64,000 nucleotides of DNA from Bradyrhizobium sp. Ec3.3 (GTDB taxonomy: Bacteria; Pseudomonadota; Alphaproteobacteria; Rhizobiales; Xanthobacteraceae): positions 123,940 to 187,939 of the forward strand of contig NZ_AXAS01000017.1 of assembly GCF_000472925.1 (NCBI RefSeq). Direction: 5' to 3'. The notes under the pieces are model-generated. The model worked only from the letters and a program-made list of their open reading frames with translations. It had not been told where the DNA came from and did not search any database. A program made the translations under genes and the position numbers. This document shows positions 1 through 7,948 of this stretch, one piece after another. Every line of letters begins with the position of its first letter. Within the stretch, counting starts at the first letter, position 1.

Positions 1-469
1 TGGTCCATGTCGAACCGCTGCCGGTGACCGTGACAATGCCCGTGCTGCCGGCCTGGAAGCCGAGCGCGGCATTGCTATCGGTCAAGGTGCCGCCATTGCT
101 GATGGTGAGTTGACCGGTGGCTGCGGCACCGACGTACGTCGACAATGCATTTGCCGCGCCTCCATTGATGGCGGTCGCATTGGGGGAGATCTGGTCGATC
201 GTCACGGTGTCGCTAGCGTTCGGCAGCCCGGTTGGATTCCAGTTGCTGGTGAGGAACCAGTCCGAGGAAAAGGCTCCGGTCCAGACCGGAGTTCCGGCCT
301 CAGCCGGTTGCGCTGAAATCAAGGCGGTCAGCGCCGTCGACGCCAGCAGCAGCGAATGAGCGCGCGAGCGCTTCGTTGACAGCGGTCGTGGTGATCCCAG
401 GATGAAGCGGGAGAAGGGATGGGCTGGCTTTCGCGCGCGTCCTGTCGAGATCATCTGCAATTCCGTCAT
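1..469 (-). CDS. Autotransporter adhesin, N-terminal part (cut by window edge)
   Basis: The reading frame opens at an ATG at 467-469 and stays open to the left edge, giving 156 visible residues. The N-terminus is long (about 65 residues before the mature part): a basic stretch rich in Arg/Lys, then a hydrophobic core (LLLASTALTALISAQPAEAG) that looks like a signal-peptidase site. This resembles the extended signal peptides of large autotransporters. The mature part begins GTPVWTGAFSSDWF and contains glycine/serine/threonine-rich beta-strand repeats such as GQLTISNGGTLTDSNAALGF and a terminal STWT, typical of autotransporter-associated beta-helix repeats. The beta-barrel lies outside the window. 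A GGAA-tetrad box sits 93 bp upstream. The passenger's ligand is unknown. Confidence 0.85.
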   Translation of the reverse strand, partial: MTELQMISTGRARKPAHPFSRFILGSPRPLSTKRSRAHSLLLASTALTALISAQPAEAGTPVWTGAFSSDWFLTSNWNPTGLPNASDTVTIDQISPNATAINGGAANALSTYVGAAATGQLTISNGGTLTDSNAALGFQAGSTGIVTVTGSGSTWT

Positions 470-561
470 TCATTCCGCAGGCACGACTGCGGCCTGTCTC
501 ATGTCTGTTTGACGGAAGGCGAGCAGAAAGGACAGATCGAGCAACGAATTGCCGCGAAATC

Positions 562-597
562 GGAAATGGCAGGAAATGAAAGAGGAAATTGCAGGAA
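562..597 (-). promoter_or_regulatory. GGAA-tetrad box A, upstream of autotransporter
   Basis: On the plus strand GGAA occurs at 562, 572, 584 and 594, that is GGAA-N6-GGAA-N8-GGAA-N6-GGAA, preceded by CGCGAAAT. The same 10-12-10 spacing occurs in four other upstream regions in this window. In the sense of the gene the box reads TTCC and lies 93 bp before the ATG at 469. The rest of 470-761 is intergenic and shares blocks with 4288-4573, including GCGCGTGGCG and GATTCATGTCGC. The proposed role as an AraC-family binding site is inference. Confidence 0.6.
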
Positions 598-761
598 GAG
601 AAGAGCGCGCTTATTGCCCTGAGGGTTAGCGAACAATCGTGCGCGACAAGAGCTGGATTGAAGCAGCGATTCCGCGCGTGGCGCTGCAAACATGTTCTCC
701 TCGATTCATGTCGCGGCGGGCCGCAACTATCGCGGTGCAGTCGCAGGGCTTGGCGACCCCG

Positions 762-1790
762 TCACTTCAGGCCTTTGATCCAGTGCGCCCAGTCTGCGAG
801 CCTGCTGTCCGGTGCTGACGGCAGGGCTTGGCCCTCGTGCGCCAGTGTGCGCACCTCGCGTGGCGTGAGACCGAACTGCCGCTGAAAGGCGAGGGCAAAG
901 CTGCGGTAGTGGTTGAAACCATGCGCTTCGGCGATCGCCTCGATCGACTGTGCCTTGTGCGCCGGATGCGCCAAGGCCGTACGGATCAGGGACAGGCGCT
1001 TGCGTCTGATATAAGCGGCAACGCCACCATGGGTTTCGAAGAGATAGCCGAGATTGCGCCGTGTCATCCCAAATCGGCCGGCAATGGTTTCCGGATTGAG
1101 GCCGGGATCACGGATGTTGGCGTTGATGTACGAACCGATCTGCTCGGTCATGGCCATGCGCACGGGCCCGGCCTGTTCCTCCTGAACCGTGCCGTTGAGC
1201 GTCGCGGCGATCAGTTGCACGGTCGTGGGTATGAGCGCCTGGGCCTGATCCAGCGACATTGCAGGCAAAAGGGAGTGAAGCTCGGTGAGATGGGTCCTGA
1301 GCAGCGTCGCGAGCGGGTCCATCGACGACAGCACATGGTGGTTGTGTTCGTCCGGCGCCTTGAGGTGAGGGCCGAGCAGATTGCGCGGCAACATCAGGAT
1401 GAGTGCCTGGTTGTCGCCCCCACGTCTGTCTATCGGCTGCGCCATGTCATAGACCATGATGTCGCCGACGCGAACCATCTGACCGCCGTCCCGTTGGACG
1501 TTCCAACCCTTGCGAAGAATCTGCACCATGAACAGATCCATTCCATCGCGAGCGATAGACGCGCGGGAGCGGCTCCAATCCTGGGCGGGTACGTGGACAT
1601 CGCCGATCAGAACGTTGCCGACTTGCCAGGCATCCACGAGCACGTCGTAGGTCTGCGGGTAGTCCTTCGGTGTGCGCACGTCGTAGATGACGCTTGCGTG
1701 CTCCTGCCAGAGGGTGAGTGCCTGCTTTCCCGGGAGACCGCGCGTGTCGAGGATCGAGCGGGGAAGATGTTTGTCCTGGTGCTCTGCCAT
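762..1790 (-). CDS. AraC-family transcriptional regulator, paralogue 1
   Basis: A 342-residue protein with an N-terminal cupin-like sensor region (about 1-200) and a C-terminal AraC/XylS DNA-binding domain (about 222-325). The two helix-turn-helix motifs are visible as ETIAGRFGMTRRNLGYLFE and SIEAIAEAHGFNHYRSFALA, followed by the FGLTPREVR signature. It begins at an ATG with a GGAA-tetrad box 64 bp upstream. It is the closest upstream gene to the autotransporter and in the same orientation. Three further genes in this cluster are near-copies along their whole length, including the start LDTRGLPGKQ and the end DSRLADW. The effector is unknown. Control of the neighbouring adhesin is inferred from position and the shared box. 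Confidence 0.9.
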   Translation of the reverse strand: MAEHQDKHLPRSILDTRGLPGKQALTLWQEHASVIYDVRTPKDYPQTYDVLVDAWQVGNVLIGDVHVPAQDWSRSRASIARDGMDLFMVQILRKGWNVQRDGGQMVRVGDIMVYDMAQPIDRRGGDNQALILMLPRNLLGPHLKAPDEHNHHVLSSMDPLATLLRTHLTELHSLLPAMSLDQAQALIPTTVQLIAATLNGTVQEEQAGPVRMAMTEQIGSYINANIRDPGLNPETIAGRFGMTRRNLGYLFETHGGVAAYIRRKRLSLIRTALAHPAHKAQSIEAIAEAHGFNHYRSFALAFQRQFGLTPREVRTLAHEGQALPSAPDSRLADWAHWIKGLK

Positions 1791-1853
1791 TTTGGTCTGT
1801 TTGACCGAAGGCGTGCGGAAAGGACAGGTCGACTCACGAATTATCGCGAAATC

Positions 1854-1889
1854 GGAAATGACGGGAAACGAAAGAGGAAACGGCGGGAA
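1854..1889 (-). promoter_or_regulatory. GGAA-tetrad box B, upstream of AraC paralogue 1
   Basis: GGAA starts at 1854, 1864, 1876 and 1886 on the plus strand, with the same 10-12-10 spacing as box A and the same CGCGAAAT prefix. It lies 64 bp upstream of the ATG at 1790. Between box and gene lies a block (about 1803-1831, CGAAGGCG..GGACAG.TCGA) that is also present beside boxes A and C. Confidence 0.6.
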
Positions 1890-1989
1890 AAAGCACGCGA
1901 GCCCGTTCGCTTACGGACTCGAGTTCATGGCGCCATAGACATCGTCACTGTCGCGCGACTGGTCAAGGCAATCGCATATGGGAGAACAT

Positions 1990-2123
1990 CGTCGTCCCGG
2001 GGCGCGCGAAGCGCGAGCCCGGGACCCATAACCCCAAGATTGTGTTTGGAAGATCGCTAACCCCTATCTCGCGCCACAAGTGCAGCCTGGGGTTATGGGT
2101 TCCCGCCTGCGCGGGAACGACAC
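1990..2123. repeat. Palindromic intergenic repeat
   Basis: Outer arms GTCGTCCCGG and CGGGAACGAC and an inner perfect 13-base inverted pair (ACCCATAACCCCA at 2024-2036 and its complement at 2088-2100) make a long imperfect hairpin. It lies between the AraC 1 promoter and the end of the putative lipoprotein gene. It has the look of the dispersed extragenic repeats common in Bradyrhizobium genomes and could fold into a transcript-end structure. Confidence 0.65.
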
Positions 2124-2164
2124 TGAATTTGTTGAAGCGGCTGCGGCAGAACAAGCCGAAGGCG

Positions 2165-2857
2165 TCATTGTTTCGCAGGCGGCTGCGGGGCGGGCGGCTT
2201 CTTCTCGATGGTCGGCGGCTTCGCTGCTGGCTGTGACGCCTCGGGCGGCGGCGCCGGTGCCACTGGACCGGACTGGCCGACCGCGACCGATATCCCGAAG
2301 AGGCGCCACTGACCATCGACCGGCGCATAGATCAGTTCGAAGTTGATCTGCGACGACACCGACGGGAAAAATCCTGCCATGCGCATCATGCCGTTCGCTT
2401 CGATCTGCGGCAGCAGCGAGAGCTGCGGATCGATCACGGCAACGCCCGAGAGGTCGAGCTTGTCGTTGCGGAGCTTGGCGAAGATCTCAGCCAGCCGTGT
2501 GGCGCTGTTGCCGGCATAGAATGCGGGCGCGCCGAGGTCACGCAGGACCGTGTAATTGCCGGTCTTGTTGCCGTGGTCCAGCGCAAGCAGCGTTCCGCGC
2601 ACCAGCGTCAGAACGCCGTTGCGGTCGATGTTGGCCGGCTTCGGCGCTTGCGCGGCTTCGTGGCCGGGCCGCTGCTGCGCCTCGGCGATCACATTGCAGG
2701 AAGCCAGGAGCGCGAGCGAGGCAACGAGCAGTTCGCACAGACGGCGCGAACTGCTGCTCCTCGGCTCCGAAACGATCAGCGACCCGTCTTGTCGCCGACG
2801 CACCGCGCGCTCGATCAAGGACGTCTCACCACTGAACCGAAACCGCGCCGCGGCCAC
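2165..2857 (-). CDS. Putative lipoprotein, co-transcribed with YadA-like adhesin
   Basis: The protein is about 230 residues from the first ATG. Its first 30 or so residues are polar, and later TTG and GTG codons are possible starts. The hydrophobic segment LLVASLALLASC ends in a lipobox-like LASC at about residue 54, so an outer-membrane lipoprotein is likely. The middle part (DRNGVLTLVRGTLLALDHGN..FYAGNS.TRLAEIFAKLR) is a compact domain I do not recognise. The last 40 residues are Pro/Ala/Lys-rich. The ATG lies 32 bp inside the end of the adhesin gene in another frame, which suggests translational coupling. A role in display or anchoring of the adhesin is inferred from position only. Confidence 0.7.
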   Translation of the reverse strand: MAAARFRFSGETSLIERAVRRRQDGSLIVSEPRSSSSRRLCELLVASLALLASCNVIAEAQQRPGHEAAQAPKPANIDRNGVLTLVRGTLLALDHGNKTGNYTVLRDLGAPAFYAGNSATRLAEIFAKLRNDKLDLSGVAVIDPQLSLLPQIEANGMMRMAGFFPSVSSQINFELIYAPVDGQWRLFGISVAVGQSGPVAPAPPPEASQPAAKPPTIEKKPPAPQPPAKQ

Positions 2858-4193
2858 CGGCGATATTGCGCTCGAGGCCGATGCCGGCGCCGGCGTTCAC
2901 GACGACGGCGTAGCTCTTGCTGTCGTAGACGAGTGCGGTCGCACCGAGGCCGAACGCGTTGCTGCCCTGGAAATTACCGTAGCCAGCGGAAAGCGCGAAC
3001 TTTCGGCCGGGCTGAAGTGCCGGCATGGAGGATGCCGCCAAGGCGATGGCAGTGCCGGTCCGCGCCTCGGTCCTGTTGTCGAGGACCTGGGATTGCAGGG
3101 AGGTGATCTGCGACTGCAGCGAGGTCAGGTTTGCCGAGCTGAAGCCGGTGGTGGCAAGATTGCCGTTCGCATCTGACGTGACGATGTAGGTCGTCCCGGA
3201 TTGCGCAGCGAGGCTGGCAGCGGAGGTGACGCCGGCCAGGCGATAGGTATTCGCAGCGGTGCCAATCGCGACCTGGTTGGCCGCGCTGGTCGAGGCGCCA
3301 TTGCCGATCGCAGTGGAGTTGGCGAAGGTAGCGCTCGCACCCGCACCGAGCGCGGTTGCACCGACGCCTGTCGCGCTCGCTGTCGTGCCGATTGCGGTCG
3401 CATTGTCGGCGCCGGCGATGCTGCCCGCGCCGAACGCAGCGGCGCTCACGCCGCTCGCCTGGCTTGCTTGGCCGACGGCGGTTGCGCCGACGTTGGTCGC
3501 GCTCGCAGTCATGCCGACAGCGGTCGTATAGTCGGCACTGGCGACGCTGCGGGAGCCGTATGCACTGGCTTCCACGCCGTTCGTGCTGCTTGCTATGCCG
3601 GAGGCAATTGCGCCGAGGCCGGTCGCAGAGGCTCTGGCACCAACAGCGATTGAGCCGGCCGAAGCTGCGACCGCGGAAGTGCCCACGCCGATCGCGCCGG
3701 TGCCGTTGGCGGCCGTATTCTCGCCAATCGCGGTCGAGGAGACCCCACTCGCGGTGCTCCCTGCTCCCACGGCGATCGTTCCAGCGGCGGTTGCAGATGA
3801 GTTGACCCCGACGGCCGTACTCGAGGCTCCGCTAGCCGTGTTCAAAGTTCCGACAGCAGCACTGAACTGACCGCTTGCCGTGTTGGCGCTGCCAATGGCC
3901 ACACTCTGTTGGCCGAGCGCCTGGTTGCCGGCGCCAACAGCCACGCTGCTCGGGCCGAAAGCGGTCTGGGAAACGCCGCAAGCCATGGCACTGGTTGCCG
4001 CGGTTGATCCGCCATTCGAGGCTGATCCGTCAACGCAAATGAACTGCGCGGAGGCCGTGCCGGGTGCGAGGAGCAGGAAGAGTCCGCCGAGGGCGGCCCC
4101 AACTGTAGGCAGGCACCCGCGCCTCAATTGCAGTAGACCAGAGCTTGCGACAGCCGCGGATGCGGCTTGGCATGTCCGTATGCGTTTCAACAT
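2826..4193 (-). CDS. YadA-like trimeric autotransporter adhesin
   Basis: A 455-residue protein from the ATG at 4193, chosen because GAGGAGA stands a few bases upstream. An upstream in-frame TTG has no such site. Order of parts: unusually long signal sequence (about 1-50, ending GTASAQF); a head of degenerate repeats of the form A-G-xx-S-x-A-G (about 75-325); a neck motif NQVAIGTAANTYRLAGV; a very short coiled coil (LTSLQSQITSLQSQVLDNR); and a C-terminal four-strand anchor barrel ending SVQW. It would form a homotrimer on the outer membrane. The stalk is much shorter than in enterobacterial YadA. It is followed by a putative lipoprotein overlapping its 3' end, and preceded by GGAA-tetrad box C. 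Confidence 0.93.
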   Translation of the reverse strand: MLKRIRTCQAASAAVASSGLLQLRRGCLPTVGAALGGLFLLLAPGTASAQFICVDGSASNGGSTAATSAMACGVSQTAFGPSSVAVGAGNQALGQQSVAIGSANTASGQFSAAVGTLNTASGASSTAVGVNSSATAAGTIAVGAGSTASGVSSTAIGENTAANGTGAIGVGTSAVAASAGSIAVGARASATGLGAIASGIASSTNGVEASAYGSRSVASADYTTAVGMTASATNVGATAVGQASQASGVSAAAFGAGSIAGADNATAIGTTASATGVGATALGAGASATFANSTAIGNGASTSAANQVAIGTAANTYRLAGVTSAASLAAQSGTTYIVTSDANGNLATTGFSSANLTSLQSQITSLQSQVLDNRTEARTGTAIALAASSMPALQPGRKFALSAGYGNFQGSNAFGLGATALVYDSKSYAVVVNAGAGIGLERNIAGGRGAVSVQW

Positions 4194-4341
4194 TGTCGTC
4201 TCCTCATGTCCCTCAGACAGCAAGCTCGCATCATTGCCAGGGACGCATCACGCTCGTTCGCGTGCGCAGCCTGACTCGTGCTTCTTCTTTGGCGGAAGGC
4301 GTGAGGAAAAGACAGATCGAGTAACGAATTGTCGTGAAATT

Positions 4342-4377
4342 GGAAATGACAGGAAATGAAACACGAAATTGAGGGAA
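4342..4377 (-). promoter_or_regulatory. GGAA-tetrad box C, upstream of YadA-like adhesin
   Basis: GGAA occurs at 4342, 4352 and 4374 with CGAA at 4364, keeping the 10-12-10 spacing. The box lies 149 bp upstream of the adhesin ATG. Flanking sequence to the left (4291-4320) nearly matches 511-540 beside box A. Confidence 0.55.
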
Positions 4378-4531
4378 GACACGGCATCCCTGCTCACCGT
4401 AGATCTACCGGAGAATCGCGCGCTGCATGAGCGCGGCAGAAGTCAGCTATCGTGCGCGTGGCGTCGCGAACATAACCGTTCCGATTCATGTCGCTATAGG
4501 CGCGTCTTCATGCGGCCGTTCGGTCGTCAGC

Positions 4532-4573
4532 TCACTTCAAGTCCCTGATCCAGCTCGCCCATTCAGCGAGCCC
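4532..4573 (-). pseudogene. 3' scar of a lost AraC paralogue
   Basis: Read on the minus strand this stretch encodes GLAEWASWIRDLK followed by a stop. This matches the last residues of the four AraC paralogues nearby (for example RLADWTQWIRDLK). The sequence just after the stop (about 4508-4531, GGCCGTTCGGTCGTCAGC) also matches what follows the other AraC genes. The rest of that gene is missing and the divergent AraC gene begins 7 bp away, so a recombination or replacement event is likely. Confidence 0.6.
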
Positions 4574-4579
4574 GATGCG

Positions 4580-5431
4580 TCAGCTCGCGCGGTAGATTGC
4601 CGCGCGAATATCTGATGGTTTCGTGCCGTAGGCCCGGCGGAAACTCCGGTTGAAGTACGAGATGTCGCTGAAACCGCAATCGAGCGCGATGGCCCTGATC
4701 TCATGACCCGCAAATTCGGGGTTCTTCAGCATCTCCAGTGCACGTTGAAGACGGAGCGCCAGCACGAACTGCGACAAGCTTGTGCCATCACCTTCGAACA
4801 GCTTGCGCACATAGCGCGGCTTGACACCGTGGCGAGCCGCGATCGTCGTGGACGACAGGGTTCGATCGCCAAGACAGTTGCGGATGTCGGCCTTGATGGC
4901 CCGTAGGCGCGCCGCGCCATCCCAGCGCTGCCGGGGCTCGTGCGCGACGTCTGCGCCAGTGCCGATTGCAAGTCCGACAAGATCGATGATCTGTTTTGCG
5001 ACGGCTTGCGCGAGCGCCGCGTCGTCGAGCGGACCGTCGTCATGCAGCATTTTCACGTAACGGATGAGGAGCTGAAGGGCGTTGTTGTCGGCAGCGATCT
5101 GACTTGGATAGGGTGAATCGAGAACCTGCACCAGCGCCGGGAGACTAGGCCCGGCCAGCACGATCGTCAGGAAACTCCAGTGGCTGTGCATCGTATTGGC
5201 GGACGGTTCGATCCCGGAGATGGCGGCCGATTGGAAGCGAGTGACGAACTCGGTGCTCGGCAAAGCCTGGAACGTCACGCTGGCACGAAACGGCTCGTCG
5301 TCGATCAGCTTGATGTCTACTCCAGCGATGCTGCGGCCGTAGATTTTGCGCCACTGGATGAGGCGCTGGTGGGGCGGGATATCTTCCGTCGAGATCGCGA
5401 TGGGGGAGGAGGTCGGCTTCGTCGCAGTCAT
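4580..5431 (-). CDS. AraC-family regulator with shortened sensor domain
   Basis: A 283-residue protein. The C-terminal AraC DNA-binding domain is complete (about 178-280), with helices around TIAARHGVKPRYVRKLFE and IRAIALDCGFSDISYFNRSF, ending GTKPSDIR. The N-terminal part starts like sensor domains of the AraC-binding-like type (QRLIQWRKIYGRSI, SAAISGIEPS). It then passes almost directly to the helical linker, so the central cupin strands seem to be missing. The protein is shorter than its paralogues and not a close copy of them. It lies directly upstream of the YadA gene and carries its own GGAA-tetrad box D. Confidence 0.85.
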   Translation of the reverse strand: MTATKPTSSPIAISTEDIPPHQRLIQWRKIYGRSIAGVDIKLIDDEPFRASVTFQALPSTEFVTRFQSAAISGIEPSANTMHSHWSFLTIVLAGPSLPALVQVLDSPYPSQIAADNNALQLLIRYVKMLHDDGPLDDAALAQAVAKQIIDLVGLAIGTGADVAHEPRQRWDGAARLRAIKADIRNCLGDRTLSSTTIAARHGVKPRYVRKLFEGDGTSLSQFVLALRLQRALEMLKNPEFAGHEIRAIALDCGFSDISYFNRSFRRAYGTKPSDIRAAIYRAS

Positions 5432-5550
5432 GGACGGTTGTTACGATCAATCTATGCCGGATCATTCCGATCCGATTTCAACGCCGGTCTCATGGTTCTG
5501 CCGGAGCGCGCGCAGGATGAACAGATCGTATGACCTGCCATCGCGAAATA

Positions 5551-5586
5551 GGAAAAATCGGGAAGTAAAATGGGAAGGGGCGGGAA
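5551..5586 (-). promoter_or_regulatory. GGAA-tetrad box D, upstream of short AraC gene
   Basis: GGAA starts at 5551, 5561, 5573 and 5583, with exact 10-12-10 spacing, preceded by TCGCGAAAT. It lies 120 bp upstream of the ATG at 5431, in the gap after AraC paralogue 2. Confidence 0.6.
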
Positions 5587-5624
5587 AACGATGGGCCTGG
5601 GCATGCAGCCTTTCGGCCGCCAGC

Positions 5625-6653
5625 TCACTTCAAGTCTCTGATCCACTGCGTCCAATCCGCAAGCCTGCTGTCCGACACTGACGGCAGGGCTTGCCCCTCG
5701 TGCGCCAGGGCGCGCACCTCGCGTGGTGTGAAACCAAACTGCCGCTGGAAGGCGAGGGCAAAGCTGCGATAGTGATTGAATCCATGCGCTTCGGCGATCG
5801 CCTCGATCGACGCTCCCTTGCGCGCCGGATCGACCAGGGCCGTGCGGATCAAGGACAGGCGTTTGCGTCTGATATAAGCGGCAACGCCACCGTAGGATTC
5901 GAAGAGATAGCCGAGATTGCGCCGGGTCATGCCAAATCCGCTGGCGATGGCTTCCGGATTGAGGTTCGGATCGAGGATGTGAGCGTTGATATGCGTGCAG
6001 ATCCGCTCGGTCATAGCCATGCGTACGCTGCCAGCCTGCTCTTCGCGAACCGTGCCGTTCAGCGCCGCGGCGACCAGTTGCACCGTGGCAGGCATGACTG
6101 CCTGAGCCTGATTCAGCGACATACTGGGCAGACGCGCGCGAAGGCCTATGAGATGTTCCCCGAGCAGGCTGGTCAGCGGGTTGCCTACCGCCAATTGGTG
6201 GATGCTGTGCTCGTCCGGCGCCTCGAGATGAGGCGCGAGCAGATTGCGCGGTAGGATCAGGCTGAACACCTCATTGTCGCCTCCGCGGCTGACGGATGGT
6301 TGTGCCAGGTCATAGATCATGATGTCGCCGGTGCGCGCCGTCGCCCCGCTGTCGCGCGCGCCGCTCCAACCTCTGCAAACGATCTGAAGCATGTACACGT
6401 CCGCCCCATCGCGTCCGATACACGCGCGAGAACGGCTGTAATCCTGGCCAGGCACCTGAAAATTGGCGAGCAGAACGTTGCCGAGATGCCAGGCATCCAC
6501 GCGTACGTCGAAGGCTTGCGCATGTTCCTTGTGCGCGCGCAGGTCGTAGTACAGGCCTCCATGCTCCTGCCAGAGCTCAAAACCCTGCTTTCCCGGGAGA
6601 CCGCGGGTGTCGAGGACCGAATGGGGGATGCTAATGTCTGTGTGCTCTGTCAT
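5625..6653 (-). CDS. AraC-family transcriptional regulator, paralogue 2
   Basis: A 342-residue near-copy of paralogues 1, 3 and 4, with sensor region about 1-200 and AraC DNA-binding domain about 222-325 (GFGMTRRNLGYLFE, AEAHGFNHYRSFALAFQRQF, FTPREVR). The start MTEHTDISIPHSVLDTRGL aligns with the other copies. It has no GGAA-tetrad box in the 87-bp gap before it, so it may be read from a promoter upstream of paralogue 3 or 4. Differences from the sister copies lie mainly in the sensor region, as expected if each copy senses or pairs differently; this is inference. Confidence 0.9.
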   Translation of the reverse strand: MTEHTDISIPHSVLDTRGLPGKQGFELWQEHGGLYYDLRAHKEHAQAFDVRVDAWHLGNVLLANFQVPGQDYSRSRACIGRDGADVYMLQIVCRGWSGARDSGATARTGDIMIYDLAQPSVSRGGDNEVFSLILPRNLLAPHLEAPDEHSIHQLAVGNPLTSLLGEHLIGLRARLPSMSLNQAQAVMPATVQLVAAALNGTVREEQAGSVRMAMTERICTHINAHILDPNLNPEAIASGFGMTRRNLGYLFESYGGVAAYIRRKRLSLIRTALVDPARKGASIEAIAEAHGFNHYRSFALAFQRQFGFTPREVRALAHEGQALPSVSDSRLADWTQWIRDLK

Positions 6654-6740
6654 GCCTGAACGAATTTCTAACCTGCCGCGAGCAGTTGGTCTCTATCCAA
6701 TCGAGCAAGGTTCGTGTGGGGCAGCCGTTCGGTCGCCAAC

Positions 6741-7769
6741 TCACTTCAAGCCTCTGATCCATTGCGTCCAGTCCGCCAGCCTGCTGTCGGGCGCTGACGG
6801 CAGCGCATGGCCCAAGTGCGCCAGTGCGCGAACCTCGCGTGGTGTGAGACCAAACTGTCGCTGAAAGGCGAGGGCAAAGCTGCGATAGTGATTAAATCCA
6901 TGCGCTTCGACGATGGTTTCGATCGACGCTCCCTTGCGCGCCGGATCGGTCAGGGCCGCGCGTATCAAGGACAGGCGTTTGTGTCGGATATAAGCGGCAA
7001 CGCCGCCATAGGATTCGAAGAGATAGCCGAGATTGCGCCGGGTCATGCCAAATCGGCCGGCGATGGATTCCGGATTGAGGTTCGGCTCGAGGATGTGGGC
7101 GTTGATGTGCGTGCAGATCCGCTCGGTCATGGCCATGCGTACGCTGCCAGCCTGTGCTTCGCGAACCGTGCCGTTCAGTGCTGCCGCGACCAGTTGCACG
7201 GTGGCAGGCATGGCCGCTTGAGCCTGATCCAGCGACATACTGGGCAGATTCGCGCGTAGGCTTACGAGATGCTCTCCGAGAAGGCTGGTAAGAGGGTCGC
7301 CCGCCGGCAATTGCCGCAGACTATGCTCGTCCGGTGCCTTGAGATGAGGCGCGAGCAGATTGCGCGGCAAGAGCAGGGCGAACAGCTCATTATCGCCCCC
7401 GCGGTTGGCCGATGGCTGCGCCATGTCATAAATCATGATATCGCCGGCGCGAGCCATTGCGTCGCTGTCACGCGAAGCGGTCCAGCCTTTGCGAATGATC
7501 TGCAGAATGTAGGCGTCCGTCCCATCGCGTCCGATACACGCGCGAGAACGGCTGTAATCCTGCGGAGGCAGCTGAAAATTGGCCAGCAGAGCTTTGCCAA
7601 GATGCCAAGCATCCACACGCACGTCGAAGGCTTGCGCAGAGTCCTTGTCCGCGCGCAGGTCGTAGTACAGACCCATATGCTCCTGCCAGAGCTCGAATCC
7701 CTGCTTTCCAGGCAGGCCGCGCGTGTCGAGGACCGAATGGGGGATGTCGCCGTCTGTGTGCTCTGTCAT
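6741..7769 (-). CDS. AraC-family transcriptional regulator, paralogue 3
   Basis: A 342-residue near-copy of paralogue 2. The ATG at 7769 is preferred because MTEHTDGDIPHSVLDTRGL then aligns with the start of paralogue 2; an upstream TTG would add six residues. The AraC domain is intact (RFGMTRRNLGYLFE, VEAHGFNHYRSFALAFQRQF). One recognition-region difference is visible: the position read as AIAEAHGF in the sisters is TIVEAHGF here. It lies between paralogues 4 and 2 in the same direction. No GGAA-tetrad box was found in its 179-bp upstream gap. Confidence 0.9.
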   Translation of the reverse strand: MTEHTDGDIPHSVLDTRGLPGKQGFELWQEHMGLYYDLRADKDSAQAFDVRVDAWHLGKALLANFQLPPQDYSRSRACIGRDGTDAYILQIIRKGWTASRDSDAMARAGDIMIYDMAQPSANRGGDNELFALLLPRNLLAPHLKAPDEHSLRQLPAGDPLTSLLGEHLVSLRANLPSMSLDQAQAAMPATVQLVAAALNGTVREAQAGSVRMAMTERICTHINAHILEPNLNPESIAGRFGMTRRNLGYLFESYGGVAAYIRHKRLSLIRAALTDPARKGASIETIVEAHGFNHYRSFALAFQRQFGLTPREVRALAHLGHALPSAPDSRLADWTQWIRGLK

Positions 7770-7948
7770 GCCTGAACGAAGTCCCAATCACCCCCGAACG
7801 ATGAGTGCCTTTCCGATTGAGACCGGCAGCGCCGCCGTTGGCACGATATGGGACAAGCTGAGACGCGACAAGAAATCAGAAATTGCACGACGTGAATCAG
7901 GATATCGCGAGGACGGGAGCGTCTTCGCCGCGCAGGTTCGCCAGCCCG

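Noticed and set aside
828..2060. A 410-residue plus-strand frame across AraC paralogue 1
   Set aside because: Equivalent antisense frames appear over every AraC copy and have no ribosome site or domain; they are mirrors of the conserved coding strand.
7861..7910. A tetrad box upstream of AraC paralogue 3
   Set aside because: AGAA/GAAA words are present but not with 10-12-10 spacing.
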